Positions 18,681 to 27,863 of a stretch of DNA of 64,000 nt are shown one piece after another. The stretch is taken from positions 16,812 to 80,811 of the forward strand of contig CAYXGW010000011.1 in the NCBI GenBank assembly GCA_964464595.1. The letters run 5' to 3'. Positions within the stretch are counted from its first letter, which is position 1. Each line of letters starts with the position of its first letter. The notes below the pieces were generated by a model. It was not told the origin of the DNA. It worked only from the letters and a program-made list of their open reading frames with translations, and searched no databases. This DNA comes from JADFJB01 sp964464595 (GTDB lineage: Bacteria; Zhuqueibacterota; JdFR-76; DREG01). Made by a program: the position numbers and the translations under genes.

Positions 18681-19189
18681 GATACTTTCATCTCCTTTAT
18701 ATATGACTCCACAATCTTTTCATGGTCTTTATCTTTTAGAGAACGCTCAACCAGCTTTGATGCAACTGAAATAGTTAGATCAACAGCCAAGTTTTTAATT
18801 TCATCCACTGCTTTATTCTTTTCGAGGCCGATCTCTTTTTTAGCTCTATCAATCAATCGGGATGATTCTTCATTCGCTTTTGCTAGAATCTCTTCACGCA
18901 TTATTTTCGCTGTTTTCCTGCCATTCTCAATAATTTCCTGGCTTTCTTTCCTGGATTCTTCCATCATTTTTTGGTAGGATTTCAGGCTCTCGTCAGCTTT
19001 CTTTTGAGCATTTTCAGCACGCTCAAGCGACTCACGTATATGATTTTCTCTTTTCTCGATCATCTCAAGTATCGGTTTCCAGGCAATTTTTCGGAGGACA
19101 AAAAATAGAATCAAGAATGTCACAAATGACCAAAAAAGCAGACCTGGATTGACTGCCAATAGATTCGATTCCAATATTATGAATAACAT
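18677..19189 (-). CDS. atpF: F1Fo ATP synthase subunit b
   Basis: 170 aa. One N-terminal membrane helix (about 14-32, with NPGLLFWSFVTFLILFFVL) is followed by a long charged coiled coil, as expected for the peripheral stalk. Only one b-type gene is present, so the stalk should be a homodimer. Confidence 0.96.
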   Translation of the reverse strand: MLFIILESNLLAVNPGLLFWSFVTFLILFFVLRKIAWKPILEMIEKRENHIRESLERAENAQKKADESLKSYQKMMEESRKESQEIIENGRKTAKIMREEILAKANEESSRLIDRAKKEIGLEKNKAVDEIKNLAVDLTISVASKLVERSLKDKDHEKIVESYIKEMKVS

Positions 19190-19240
19190 AAAATTCAGTC
19201 CAAAGTTATGATTTTAATCAGATTCTAAACTGATCAACAA

Positions 19241-19492
19241 CTACGATCCGACCGTTTTAGTGGCAAAGATTAACAAGACGCATACGAGAACGGAGAACAG
19301 CGCAACACCTTCGATCATCGCTGCAGTTAAGATCATCATACCGCGTATATCACCAACCGCTTCAGGTTGACGAGAAACACCTTCCATAGCTCCGCTTGCT
19401 AATTTGCCGATACCTATACCACAACCAATCGTTGCTCCGGCAACGCCAATACCTGCACCAAGGTACGCAAATGCTAGTGAAAAATCTATCAT
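19241..19492 (-). CDS. atpE: F1Fo ATP synthase subunit c
   Basis: 83 aa with two membrane helices and the polar loop RQPEA (41-45). The ion-carrying carboxylate is Glu61 in MIEGVALF. The Gln in helix 1 and the Ser/Thr after the Glu that mark Na+-binding rings are missing: Ile replaces the Gln, and Gly-Val follows the Glu. The ring is therefore most likely proton coupled. The first helix is Gly rich (GAGIGVAGATIGCGIGIG), which packs the ring. Confidence 0.96.
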   Translation of the reverse strand: MIDFSLAFAYLGAGIGVAGATIGCGIGIGKLASGAMEGVSRQPEAVGDIRGMMILTAAMIEGVALFSVLVCVLLIFATKTVGS

Positions 19493-19558
19493 CCGTTGAT
19501 CTCCTTATTTCTATTAGTGGTTATGTTTTATTTTATGAAAAAAAATTCAGTTAATATA

Positions 19559-20368
19559 TCAATGTTCTTCTGCTAAGGCAATGCCAATAAACACTGCGGA
19601 GAGCATTGTGAAAATATATGCTTGGATCAATGCAATTAAAACAGCCAATAATTCTAAAGCTACAGCGCCTGGAACTGCAAGCAGGGCAACCAGAAAGCTC
19701 TTAAAAATGATGATGAGTCCCAGGAAAGTAAAAACAATCAGGTGATCCGCCATCATGTTGGCAAAAAGACGAATAGCTAAGGCAAAATGCTTAGTGAAAA
19801 CGCCGATAAATTCAATAAAAAATACCAAAGGTGCAACAAAGCCGGGTACACCCGGGGGTAAAAAACTCTTCATATATTTGCCAAACCCTTTTTTCCTTAT
19901 TCCTGCTGATTGACCGATGAAGAATGTCAGAATAGCTAAGGTAGCGGTAACCGCAAGATTTGAGGTGGCGGTACCAGCTCCAGGTATTAATCCCAATAAA
20001 TTACAAACCAGAACGAAAAAAAATGCAGTTAGCAGGTATGGAGCGAACCGCATTCCATCCTTTCCCAGGTAAGGGTCCAAGATATCCATTTTAATAAAAA
20101 CGACAATTGATTCTAATAAATTACCCACCCCGCGGGGTACCATTCCCATCTGTCGCTTTGACAACAAAAATAAAAGGATCAAAAAGGTAGAGGCAATCCA
20201 CATCATCACCACATGAAACGTGATGGATATGTCAATCCCTAATATGGGTGGAATCTCAAAGATCACATGATCTTTAACATGCTCTAAAATAAACCCGGCG
20301 CCTTCCTCTTTATGGCCTGTTTGTCCCGGGTTAAATAGTGCGAGAATTAAAAAATTATTCAAAAACAT
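19559..20368 (-). CDS. atpB: F1Fo ATP synthase subunit a
   Basis: 269 aa membrane protein with five or six helices. The stator Arg needed for ion transfer is Arg200 in FALAIRLFANMMADH. This subunit forms the half-channels next to the c ring. It is 17 bases after the AtpI-like gene and 66 before atpE. Confidence 0.96.
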   Translation of the reverse strand: MFLNNFLILALFNPGQTGHKEEGAGFILEHVKDHVIFEIPPILGIDISITFHVVMMWIASTFLILLFLLSKRQMGMVPRGVGNLLESIVVFIKMDILDPYLGKDGMRFAPYLLTAFFFVLVCNLLGLIPGAGTATSNLAVTATLAILTFFIGQSAGIRKKGFGKYMKSFLPPGVPGFVAPLVFFIEFIGVFTKHFALAIRLFANMMADHLIVFTFLGLIIIFKSFLVALLAVPGAVALELLAVLIALIQAYIFTMLSAVFIGIALAEEH

Positions 20369-20385
20369 TTATTTTCCAATATTAC

Positions 20386-20787
20386 TTAATTATTTCTGTC
20401 TCTCAATTTAAGTTGTCGTTTGATAAGGAAAATTTCAACTGTTTGAAACAAAAAATAGTAGATCGTCAAAATTGTTAAAAAAGTTAACATGTGTAAATAT
20501 TTTCCCTGGTATATCCAAAAAATAACGCCAAGAAAAATTATCATTCTTACAATCATCCCGCCCAGTAAAACTGAGAGAAAAGCTTTATGAGATTTTGAAA
20601 AACCCCAATAATTTACCAAATAAGCAAACAAAATTAAGATGAAACTTAAAACCCAGGAAACCAGCAATTCTGCCGTTTTCTCTTGTTCTCCAAATAAAAA
20701 AAGGACTAACAAACCTACTAGTCCAGAAACAATACCTATCCCCAAAAATGACAATAAAAAAGAACCTCTAATAAATTCCTTAATCAC
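20386..20787 (-). CDS. AtpI-like membrane protein of the ATP synthase operon
   Basis: 133 aa with four hydrophobic segments (about 8-30, 41-62, 70-92 and 98-118). No catalytic motif is visible. It sits between the AtpZ-like gene and atpB, where atpI genes usually lie, and is of the usual length. It may help c-ring assembly, but that is inferred from the family and place in the operon. Confidence 0.7.
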   Translation of the reverse strand: MIKEFIRGSFLLSFLGIGIVSGLVGLLVLFLFGEQEKTAELLVSWVLSFILILFAYLVNYWGFSKSHKAFLSVLLGGMIVRMIIFLGVIFWIYQGKYLHMLTFLTILTIYYFLFQTVEIFLIKRQLKLRDRNN

Positions 20788-21028
20788 GCTTCTTATTCAT
20801 TTTATCGTTTAAATAAACAACTTTATAAATCGTCCAAAACCCGACGGTTGCACCCAATAAAAAACCTATCATTAAAAAAACAGGAATAGTGTTCAGTTTT
20901 TTATCTATCCAAAAGCCGATCGCCGCAAAAATTACAATTGAAAGTGCAAAACGCATCCCTAAATCGAAATATGGACCAATTTCCCGCATTGAATCTTTAG
21001 AACTCGAATTTTTGTTTTTGCCATTCAT
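20780..21028 (-). CDS. AtpZ/AtpI family protein
   Basis: 82 aa with two membrane helices and the family pattern YFDLGMRFALSIVIFAAIGFWIDKKLNTIP plus GFLLGATVGFWTIYK. It is the first F1Fo-associated gene and overlaps the next by 8 bases. AtpZ proteins assist assembly or Mg2+/Ca2+ handling for the synthase in other bacteria. Confidence 0.8.
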   Translation of the reverse strand: MNGKNKNSSSKDSMREIGPYFDLGMRFALSIVIFAAIGFWIDKKLNTIPVFLMIGFLLGATVGFWTIYKVVYLNDKMNKKRD

Positions 21029-21085
21029 AGCAATTCCAAAATCCGCTGGTCCAAATATGCAGATGAATACTCTATCAAAGTTTCA

Positions 21086-21532
21086 TCATGATTGATTGTC
21101 TGCCTCTTGAATGGAATTTTTCACTGGTTTGTGGCTTACCTTTTCCGGCGTGGAATTAAAAGCCGGTTCCAACTTGGATCCTTTCATTTGAGAGCTGCCA
21201 TCAAAAACAGCACCTTCGGCAATGACTAATTTAACCGCGTTCAATTTTCCTACTAAAATTGCGGAGGACTCTAAAGTAACTTTTCCGGAGGCGGAGATTT
21301 TACCTTTTACGGTTCCTCCAATAACAGCATTTTTGACTTCAATTTCTCCTTGGATGATACCCTCTTTACCGACAATGATAGAATCTGAAGATTTTAGATT
21401 CCCAACCAGTTTTCCATCTATTCGGAGACTATGTTGAACTGTAATATTCCCTTCTATTATAGTACCTTTCCCTATTAAAGTATTTAAATCACCCATTCTG
21501 TCATAACCGTTGCTGTCTTTTTCTTTAAACAT
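21086..21532 (-). CDS. bactofilin
   Basis: 148 aa. The central region (about 15-110) is a right-handed beta-helix of short repeats such as LIGKGTIIEGNITVQ and VGKEGIIQGEIEVKNAVIGG, typical of polymer-forming bactofilins. The tails are polar and disordered. It lies directly downstream of an M23 peptidase and parAB, a common arrangement in which bactofilin places a cell-wall hydrolase or chromosome-partition proteins. Confidence 0.92.
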   Translation of the reverse strand: MFKEKDSNGYDRMGDLNTLIGKGTIIEGNITVQHSLRIDGKLVGNLKSSDSIIVGKEGIIQGEIEVKNAVIGGTVKGKISASGKVTLESSAILVGKLNAVKLVIAEGAVFDGSSQMKGSKLEPAFNSTPEKVSHKPVKNSIQEADNQS

Positions 21533-21565
21533 CTATTTCTCCTTTACGAATTTTCAAATCCATAT

Positions 21566-22477
21566 TTATAATTCCTGTTGTTGATCAGTCTGCAAAGAAA
21601 ATAAATATTCCTTCGGATCCACAGGTTTTGAATCACGCCAAATTTCAAAGTGAAGATGGGGTCCTGAACTGGTTTCACCCGAATTACCTAACAGTGCGAT
21701 CGGGTCTCCTTTTTTTACAGTGCCAACCGTCCTGAGTAGACGCATGTTATGTGCATAAAATGTAAAGATGTCGCTGCCATGATAAATAATAATAAGATTC
21801 CCCAAATCAGGCGTCCAATCGGCAAAAACAATCGTACCTTCTCCGGATGCTTTAATTACCGATCCTCGCTTTGCAACTATATCAATCCCGAAATGTCGGT
21901 CCCGGATTTGTGGTTCCGCCAAATTTATATCATCAAATCCAAGAGAGATCAATCCTTCCACTGGTAATAAAGTAGGAAGCCTTTCATACATCATGTGATA
22001 ACTTGTTGTAATGGAACTCACTCGTTTAAGGATATTTTCCAAATTTCGTGCTGATATTTTTTGATCATTTTTATTTTTAGATCCGTTATCAAAAGAGATA
22101 TTGCTTTCATTTGAAATTGATGCTCCCACTATACTTTCATCAAACTCTTGGGCTTCTTCTATTCCCAATGAAGTTTTCAATTTATTCGAAAATTGTTTCA
22201 ACTCATCAAATTTACTAGCAATCAAAGCTACCTGGCTGTTTTCACGTTCCAATTTGGAATTTTCGACCTTCAGTGCAACATTTTCATTATTCACTTGGAG
22301 ATATTTGACAAAGTAAACTACTCCGGCTATCACACTTAGCAATAGTAAAACAGCAATCCCACCTAACATCTTCAGGGTAAGCACTCTTAATTTAAATCCA
22401 ACCGGTTCAGATTGATTGTCGGCAATAATTAAGAAAGAAAGAAATTGCTTTTTTTTCTTTAATTTACTCTTTGCCAT
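21566..22477 (-). CDS. M23 family metallopeptidase, membrane anchored
   Basis: 303 aa. One N-terminal membrane helix (about 35-56) is followed by a coiled coil (about 60-105) and a C-terminal lysostaphin-type peptidase domain. The zinc ligands are visible as HFGID and the later GPHLHFE. It probably cuts peptide cross-links in the cell wall. The bactofilin just downstream is a likely spatial guide. The ATG follows the parB stop after one base. Confidence 0.92.
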   Translation of the reverse strand: MAKSKLKKKKQFLSFLIIADNQSEPVGFKLRVLTLKMLGGIAVLLLLSVIAGVVYFVKYLQVNNENVALKVENSKLERENSQVALIASKFDELKQFSNKLKTSLGIEEAQEFDESIVGASISNESNISFDNGSKNKNDQKISARNLENILKRVSSITTSYHMMYERLPTLLPVEGLISLGFDDINLAEPQIRDRHFGIDIVAKRGSVIKASGEGTIVFADWTPDLGNLIIIYHGSDIFTFYAHNMRLLRTVGTVKKGDPIALLGNSGETSSGPHLHFEIWRDSKPVDPKEYLFSLQTDQQQEL

Positions 22478-22478
22478 C

Positions 22479-23354
22479 TTAATAAGGATTCTCTTCTTGT
22501 TTGAAAATCCCGTAAATTCGATTTAAATCATCTTCAGAATAATACTGAATTTCTATTTTCCCTCCCTCCGATTTTGGCGATATAAGAATCTGAGTACCTA
22601 ATATCTCCCGCAACTGGTCTTCCATGTCGATAATGAAAATCGACTTTTGGGCTACTGGCTTAGCCTGCGTCTCTTTGCCGCCATTACTAAATGCTTTAAC
22701 CAACTCTTCTACTTTTCTGACTGAAAAATTATATTTTATGGTTTTCTTCCACAAAGAAATTTGGTCGCTACGATCTTGAATAGCCAAAAGGGCCCGGGCA
22801 TGACCCATGGAAATTTTGTTTTCCAATAAACTCTGTTGAATATCTTGTGGAAGCTTCAACAATCGTAAGAAATTTGTAACTGATGATCGATCTTTACCGA
22901 CTTTCTGCGCCACTTGTTCTTGAGTTAGATTGCAATCAGCTATGAGCCTATCAAAAGCTTTCGCAACATCGATTGGATTTAGATTTTCTCGTTGAATGTT
23001 TTCGATCAATGCCAGTTGCAGCATTTCTTCATCAGTCTCGATATCTAACAAATATGCCGGAATCGTATTGTATCCAAGTTGTTTGACAGCACGAAAACGC
23101 CGTTCACCGGAAATAAGTTGAAAACCACCTTCAAAAGAACGAACGGTAATGGGCTGAATAATACCGTTTTCTTTAATTGAATCTTTTAATTCATTTAAAG
23201 CTTCACTATCGAAATTATCCCTGGGTTGAAATGGATTAGCTGAAATTCCCGACACTTCGATTTCAGCAAATTTGGCGGATTCATATTGTGTATTCTCAGA
23301 TAAATCCGGAATTAATGCCGATAAACCACGACCCAATCTACGCTTATTTGCCAT
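22479..23354 (-). CDS. parB: chromosome-partitioning protein ParB
   Basis: 291 aa. The N-terminus (RRLGRGLSALIPD) is the ParA-stimulating end. The ParB/Spo0J nuclease-like CTP-binding domain has the GERRFRA motif. A helix-turn-helix (about 115-165, with LTQEQVAQKVGKDRSSVTNFLRLL) reads parS. The C-terminus should dimerise. It overlaps parA by 11 bases. I did not find a parS site by eye in the window. Confidence 0.95.
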   Translation of the reverse strand: MANKRRLGRGLSALIPDLSENTQYESAKFAEIEVSGISANPFQPRDNFDSEALNELKDSIKENGIIQPITVRSFEGGFQLISGERRFRAVKQLGYNTIPAYLLDIETDEEMLQLALIENIQRENLNPIDVAKAFDRLIADCNLTQEQVAQKVGKDRSSVTNFLRLLKLPQDIQQSLLENKISMGHARALLAIQDRSDQISLWKKTIKYNFSVRKVEELVKAFSNGGKETQAKPVAQKSIFIIDMEDQLREILGTQILISPKSEGGKIEIQYYSEDDLNRIYGIFKQEENPY

Positions 23355-24108
23355 TCACTAAAACCTCCTCAGCCAGTTTAATATAATTCTCAGAACCACT
23401 CGATATAGCATCATATAGAATAATCGGTTTACCATGACTCGGCGCTTCACTTAGTCGAACATTTCGATAAACAATCGTTTTATAGACTTTATCACTAAAA
23501 TATTTTCGAACTTCTTCCGCAACCTGTTTGGATAGATTCAGCCGGCTATCATACATTGTTAATACAACACCTTCGATTTCCAATTTAGGGTTTAAATGCT
23601 TCTGAACCAATCGAATTGTGTTTAGCAATTGGCTCAATCCTTCCAAAGCATAATATTCACATTGAATTGGAATCAATACCGAATTGGCTGCCGTCAGGCT
23701 GTTGATAGTTAAGAGGCCAAGCGACGGAGGGCAATCGATAAAAACATACTCATAATCTTTTTTTATTTTTGTAGTACGATCCCGCATTATTTTTTCTCTG
23801 GCAATAGCGCTAACAAGCTCAACCTCAGCGCCAACGAGTCGGATACTTGATGGCAAGATATCCAAATATTCAATCTGGCTGTCAATAATCGCTTCATTGA
23901 TGTCCATTTCATCAATCAAAACATCATAAATTGTGTGATCAATTTCATGGGAATTAATCCCAAGTCCACTCGTAGCATTTGCTTGAGGATCGATATCAAT
24001 CAAAAGTGTCTCGATCTCCGCAACCGCAATACAACTGGCTAGATTAATAGCAGTTGTAGTTTTCCCTACACCACCTTTTTGATTCGCAATAGCAATAATT
24101 TTACCCAT
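23344..24108 (-). CDS. parA: chromosome-partitioning ATPase ParA (Soj family)
   Basis: About 254 aa from the preferred ATG at 24108, which has GAGGAGAG just upstream and gives the normal N-terminus MGKIIAIANQKGGVGKTTT. A longer reading from 24189 would add an atypical hydrophobic tail. The deviant Walker A KGGVGKTT is at 11-18, and the Walker B region reads YVFIDCPPSLGLL. It moves ParB-bound origins on the nucleoid. It heads a colinear block that runs through M23, bactofilin and the ATP synthase genes. Confidence 0.95.
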   Translation of the reverse strand: MGKIIAIANQKGGVGKTTTAINLASCIAVAEIETLLIDIDPQANATSGLGINSHEIDHTIYDVLIDEMDINEAIIDSQIEYLDILPSSIRLVGAEVELVSAIAREKIMRDRTTKIKKDYEYVFIDCPPSLGLLTINSLTAANSVLIPIQCEYYALEGLSQLLNTIRLVQKHLNPKLEIEGVVLTMYDSRLNLSKQVAEEVRKYFSDKVYKTIVYRNVRLSEAPSHGKPIILYDAISSGSENYIKLAEEVLVNGK

Positions 24109-24293
24109 TCTCTCCTCAAAATCGGAATTAAATTGACTTACTAATATATAGGTGAAGCATCTGAAAAGCAACCCCAAAAGAAGAAGCAAATGGAGTGTAA
24201 AATCTTAAATAATTAAGGGAATGTATTCTTTAGATCAATATAGCCTATTATTTTTGTCAAATGAAACAAAATTATCTCATCTTTTGGATTTCA

Positions 24294-25123
24294 TCAATCG
24301 GATTTTAGTATCGAAATGCTACCATTGACTGTTTTCAATACAAGAATTCCACCACCGCCATTTAACTGACCTTTTAATCTTCTTCTGCTAAGCTTACCCT
24401 TAACACTTAGAGACAATTCACTCTTTATGCTTCCATTTACTGTACTGGCTTCCAGATTGGCCTTAAGGTCTGCCGGAATTGCTAATTGAATCCCGCCATT
24501 AACGGTTTTAAAAATCATTTCATCGAATCGATAAATTTCTTCAATATTTACTGATATACTACCATTAACCGTTTTACATGAAACCTCGCCGCTACTTTGA
24601 GTAACTTTGATCCTTCCATTGGTTGTTTTAGATTTAATCTGACCTGTGATACCGGTTATGTCGATCCGGCCATTCACATTATCAATATTCAAATTTACTT
24701 CCTTAGGAACGACTAAATAAAAATTTACATTTACTGATGGCTTACCTCTTCCGAATAACCATGAGAACAAAGATGAAACACCGCCTCTGGAGCTTCGTTT
24801 ATGGGGATAATCAACCTCTATTTCCAAATAGTCTCTTCCGTCATTAATATCCAAATAAATTTCTTCCATGCGTTCATCCGCAAATCGCCGGCTACGATGT
24901 TTTACAGTGATCACCACTCTTAGTTCAACTTGCTCATTATCCCAGGAATAAATTTCTATCTTACCACTTGTGTTTTTTAAAGAGATTTCACCGCCTTGCG
25001 CAGGTTGAAAGTTTTATTGATTTCTTTTCTAGTAGTTCCGGATATAACCTGGCTTGTCAACCAAAGCAAAGAAAGAATTCCCACTACTGAACCTAGTAAT
25101 AATTGTTGCCTAAGCCTTTTCAT
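24294..25123 (-). pseudogene. DUF4097 family exported protein, split by a 1-base frameshift
   Basis: The true start is probably the ATG at 25123, with GGAGGA 8 bases upstream. It encodes a signal-anchor helix (QQLLLGSVVGILSLLWLTSQ) and then EINKTF. After this the frame runs into a stop at 24977. The -1 frame continues smoothly as QPAQGGEISLKNTSGKIEIY and on to the end at 24294, with the repeated '...NGSI/NGRI' beta turns of DUF4097 (toast-rack) domains. One extra T in the TTT run near 25008-25010 would restore a single ~277-residue protein. It is a real frameshift or a sequence error. Confidence 0.8.
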
Positions 25124-25210
25124 GATAAATATTCCTCCATCTAAAGCTAAAGTTAAGAATAAATATCTAATTTTTTGTATGTTACCTAACACCAACACTC
25201 AACTATAATC

Positions 25211-25879
25211 TCAATCATTCTCGCTCATCATGTTCACTGGTTCATATTCAACGAAAAACTCAACCGACCTTTTTTCTAATATTTCTTCTAACGTGATATT
25301 CCAAATAGCCCGGTTTTTATCACCCCGAATGTTTGCATTTGTATCCGTGATCAACCCGGGAACAATCCATTGAAAGCGAAACTTGATTTCCGAAAAAACA
25401 TTTTTAGAAAAAATTGAACGAAGACCTGAGTTTAGAAGCATTTTGGTACGATCCAGTTTGTCTTCGTCAAGGTAGATGAATCGCTTTAGTGTAATATTAT
25501 TTTCGGTTCGTATGGTTTCAAACCGTTCGTTTTGAAAGCTTGGTGTGGCATTTAACAAAGCCAGGCTATCAAACTCAAAATCCATATAAACATGCGTGAG
25601 ATCCTCTTTTTGACGAATCTCATGAAACTTTTCCGTCAAACCTCCGGAAAGATAATTTCTTTTAATATTATCTTTCACATCGTAAACGTCCGTTGGAAAG
25701 TACAAATTTTCAAACTTCATATCCTTTTCGGCTTGATAATGGATCATCAATTCGCCCGATCCATCAACCTTCATAAATATCATTTCGTCATATTCAAAAC
25801 AGCCAGCACTTAAAATAGGAAAAAGTATTAAGATTATAGAACGCCAATTTATCAAACTTATCTTCGAAGGAAATTTCAT
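25211..25879 (-). CDS. lipoprotein of unknown function
   Basis: 222 aa. It has a lipobox LSAGC with the lipid Cys at 27. The mature protein is mainly beta-type, with a first strand MIFMKVDGSGELMIHYQ, and I know no named family for it. Its ATG follows directly on the stop of the upstream DUF4097-like gene (TAAATG), so the two are translated together. It may be a partner of the envelope proteins around it. Confidence 0.7.
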   Translation of the reverse strand: MKFPSKISLINWRSIILILFPILSAGCFEYDEMIFMKVDGSGELMIHYQAEKDMKFENLYFPTDVYDVKDNIKRNYLSGGLTEKFHEIRQKEDLTHVYMDFEFDSLALLNATPSFQNERFETIRTENNITLKRFIYLDEDKLDRTKMLLNSGLRSIFSKNVFSEIKFRFQWIVPGLITDTNANIRGDKNRAIWNITLEEILEKRSVEFFVEYEPVNMMSEND

Positions 25880-26896
25880 TTATTGCCATTTCCGTTGAAT
25901 AAAAATATCACCTATATCCGAAAAGAATTCGCAAACCTCATCGTTCTTTTTATTCCCATTATATTCTAAAATAGAAATTCCACCTGATTTTTTAATTCCC
26001 CATTGGTGCGCTGAGCGAATTACTCCTAATGCTGTTTCCGCAATTATTTTTGATTCCGGGAAATCAGGCAGGAGTAAATACATATCGCCCGAATCTGACC
26101 TCACTCGAATTTTAGCTTTTAGTTTAAAATTTGGATTGAAAAAGAAATCTCCGGATTTTGTTTCAATTTCTCCTGATCTAATTACGTTTCCAACCAGATA
26201 AATATCTGCATCCTTTGATTTTACAACCAAACGAATGAGCTTTGAATTATCCAGTGTTATTTCGCCTTGTTTAATAGATAAACTCATGTGTGGATCAACC
26301 CCATTTTGTCCATTTAGATTGGATATTTTTGCCCGGACTTCATCCAGTTTTATTTCCAGGTTTTCAGCTGAAATGTCTGTGATTTCCAGAATTCCTTTTT
26401 TTAGTTCAATCGTAATATTACCATAGACTCCATCAATGATGGCGCTCCCATCCTTCTTTTCAATTTTTAATCGAAGCGATTTGGGGACAGTAAGTTCAAA
26501 ATCAATTTTTGTTGATGCGGTTTTCTTTATCCCTGTGAATCTGAGAAGACCGGAAAACGGATTATTACTTCCACGGCCGAGCTGATGTACGAAGAGTTTA
26601 TTATTGCCTGGTGTAAATTCAATTTTAAGTTCTTTAAGTTTTGACTCTGCTTTTTCACGATTACTGGCCTTTGCCCACTTTTTAACCAAAATCTGAATAC
26701 CTGGTTTTTCCCATGTGGAAATATTCAGATTCCCGGATCCTAACTTAAGTTCCAATTGCGAATTTGGAGAAATATCAAAGTGGTGTGTTTGGGTTTCAGT
26801 AACTTCATAATCCGAAGCAAAAAGAAAACAAGGTAGTAAAAAGAAAAGAATTATTGCTGCTATAATTCCTATAAAAAAACCATCATATCTACGCAT
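25880..26896 (-). CDS. DUF4097-like exported protein
   Basis: 338 aa. A signal peptide or anchor (about 8-27) is followed by beta-helix-like repeats. Typical stretches are SQLELKLGSGNLNISTWEKP and AIIDGVYGNITIELKKGILEI, which fit the toast-rack/adhesin-like DUF4097 fold. It belongs to a five-gene minus-strand envelope cluster. The function of such proteins is largely unknown. Confidence 0.75.
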   Translation of the reverse strand: MRRYDGFFIGIIAAIILFFLLPCFLFASDYEVTETQTHHFDISPNSQLELKLGSGNLNISTWEKPGIQILVKKWAKASNREKAESKLKELKIEFTPGNNKLFVHQLGRGSNNPFSGLLRFTGIKKTASTKIDFELTVPKSLRLKIEKKDGSAIIDGVYGNITIELKKGILEITDISAENLEIKLDEVRAKISNLNGQNGVDPHMSLSIKQGEITLDNSKLIRLVVKSKDADIYLVGNVIRSGEIETKSGDFFFNPNFKLKAKIRVRSDSGDMYLLLPDFPESKIIAETALGVIRSAHQWGIKKSGGISILEYNGNKKNDEVCEFFSDIGDIFIQRKWQ

Positions 26897-26963
26897 TAAA
26901 ATTCCGGATGATTAGAGAAAGATATTTACAATGTTTATAATCAGAACTTTCAAAAGCTCGTAC

Positions 26964-27821
26964 TCATCGAGTACGGATATCAAGTGTGCCCATTCCTGGA
27001 GATATTGATAATTTGGTTTTATATTTGGAGTTATCGTAATTATCCGAATAATAATATTTTCCACTCTTATAGAAATCAGATGGGATATCCAATGAGGAGA
27101 AAAACAGAAATTTTGAGATAGAAAATCTAATCGCTTCATCTTCAGGGAGGTACAGACGAGTCTCACCAATATTTAAGTCAATATCAACTTCCCGATCATT
27201 CATAATATCCATATCGGATGTCAAATCAACAATCAAAGCGCCCACCGCGCCATTAATATTCGCATACTCAAAATTTGCATTGCCCAATTTTTCGACTCTT
27301 ACTTCACCAAATTTAATGTCAATATCTAACTCCTCAATTTTATCTTTGTTTGGCCGGGAAAAAGCAACTAAAGTTTCACCGGCAAGTACGTGGAGTTCAA
27401 ATTCACGAATTTTTAGTCCGCCAAGCTCAATATCACATTGACTTGCTTTGGTTTTGCAATCGATTAATATCGGAACTTCTGTTGGCAATCTCACAATCAT
27501 TCTTGCAGACATACCATCTTCATCATCATGATCCTTAAACCATTTATCCACATCAAAATAAACTCGCAAGTAATTATCATCTTCATCAAAATCCACACTC
27601 AAATCATGACTATCATCATCAAACCGAAAATTGAGTGAAATCTTCCTTTTATACCTGCCAGGTTCAATTTCTATCTTTCCCGCATCGATTTCAAGCCGGA
27701 TACGCAAAGGTTTTCTTCTAGAAACATCAAAACTGTATTCCTTTCGAACGATATCATCTGCAATTAAATAAGAAGGCAACAACAAAAAAAGTATCCAGAG
27801 TCCAGAAATTTTATATCTCAT
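26964..27821 (-). CDS. exported toast-rack/DUF4097-like protein
   Basis: 285 aa. A signal peptide (about 1-21, ending YLIADD) precedes beta-rich sequence with many Asp residues (FRFDDDSHDLSVDFDEDDN) that might bind Ca2+. The pattern resembles the neighbouring DUF4097-like proteins (RLEIDAGKIEIEPG, DIKFGEVRVEKLGN), so this is probably an older paralogue. It starts 42 bases after the outer-membrane barrel gene. Confidence 0.7.
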   Translation of the reverse strand: MRYKISGLWILFLLLPSYLIADDIVRKEYSFDVSRRKPLRIRLEIDAGKIEIEPGRYKRKISLNFRFDDDSHDLSVDFDEDDNYLRVYFDVDKWFKDHDDEDGMSARMIVRLPTEVPILIDCKTKASQCDIELGGLKIREFELHVLAGETLVAFSRPNKDKIEELDIDIKFGEVRVEKLGNANFEYANINGAVGALIVDLTSDMDIMNDREVDIDLNIGETRLYLPEDEAIRFSISKFLFFSSLDIPSDFYKSGKYYYSDNYDNSKYKTKLSISPGMGTLDIRTR

Positions 27822-27863
27822 TTTTTTCTCAGCTTTTTTTAATTAATGTCTATAGAAAGCTTA

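Noticed and set aside
22479..24189. parS site near parAB
   Set aside because: I searched by eye for the usual GTTTCACGTGAAAC-like palindrome and did not find one.
23344..24189. Longer ParA starting at 24189
   Set aside because: The extra hydrophobic 27 residues do not occur in ParA, and the ATG at 24108 has a strong ribosome site.
24977..25123. Programmed -1 frameshift in the DUF4097 gene
   Set aside because: No X-XXY-YYZ heptamer in the correct frame and no strong hairpin after it. A mutation or sequence error is simpler.
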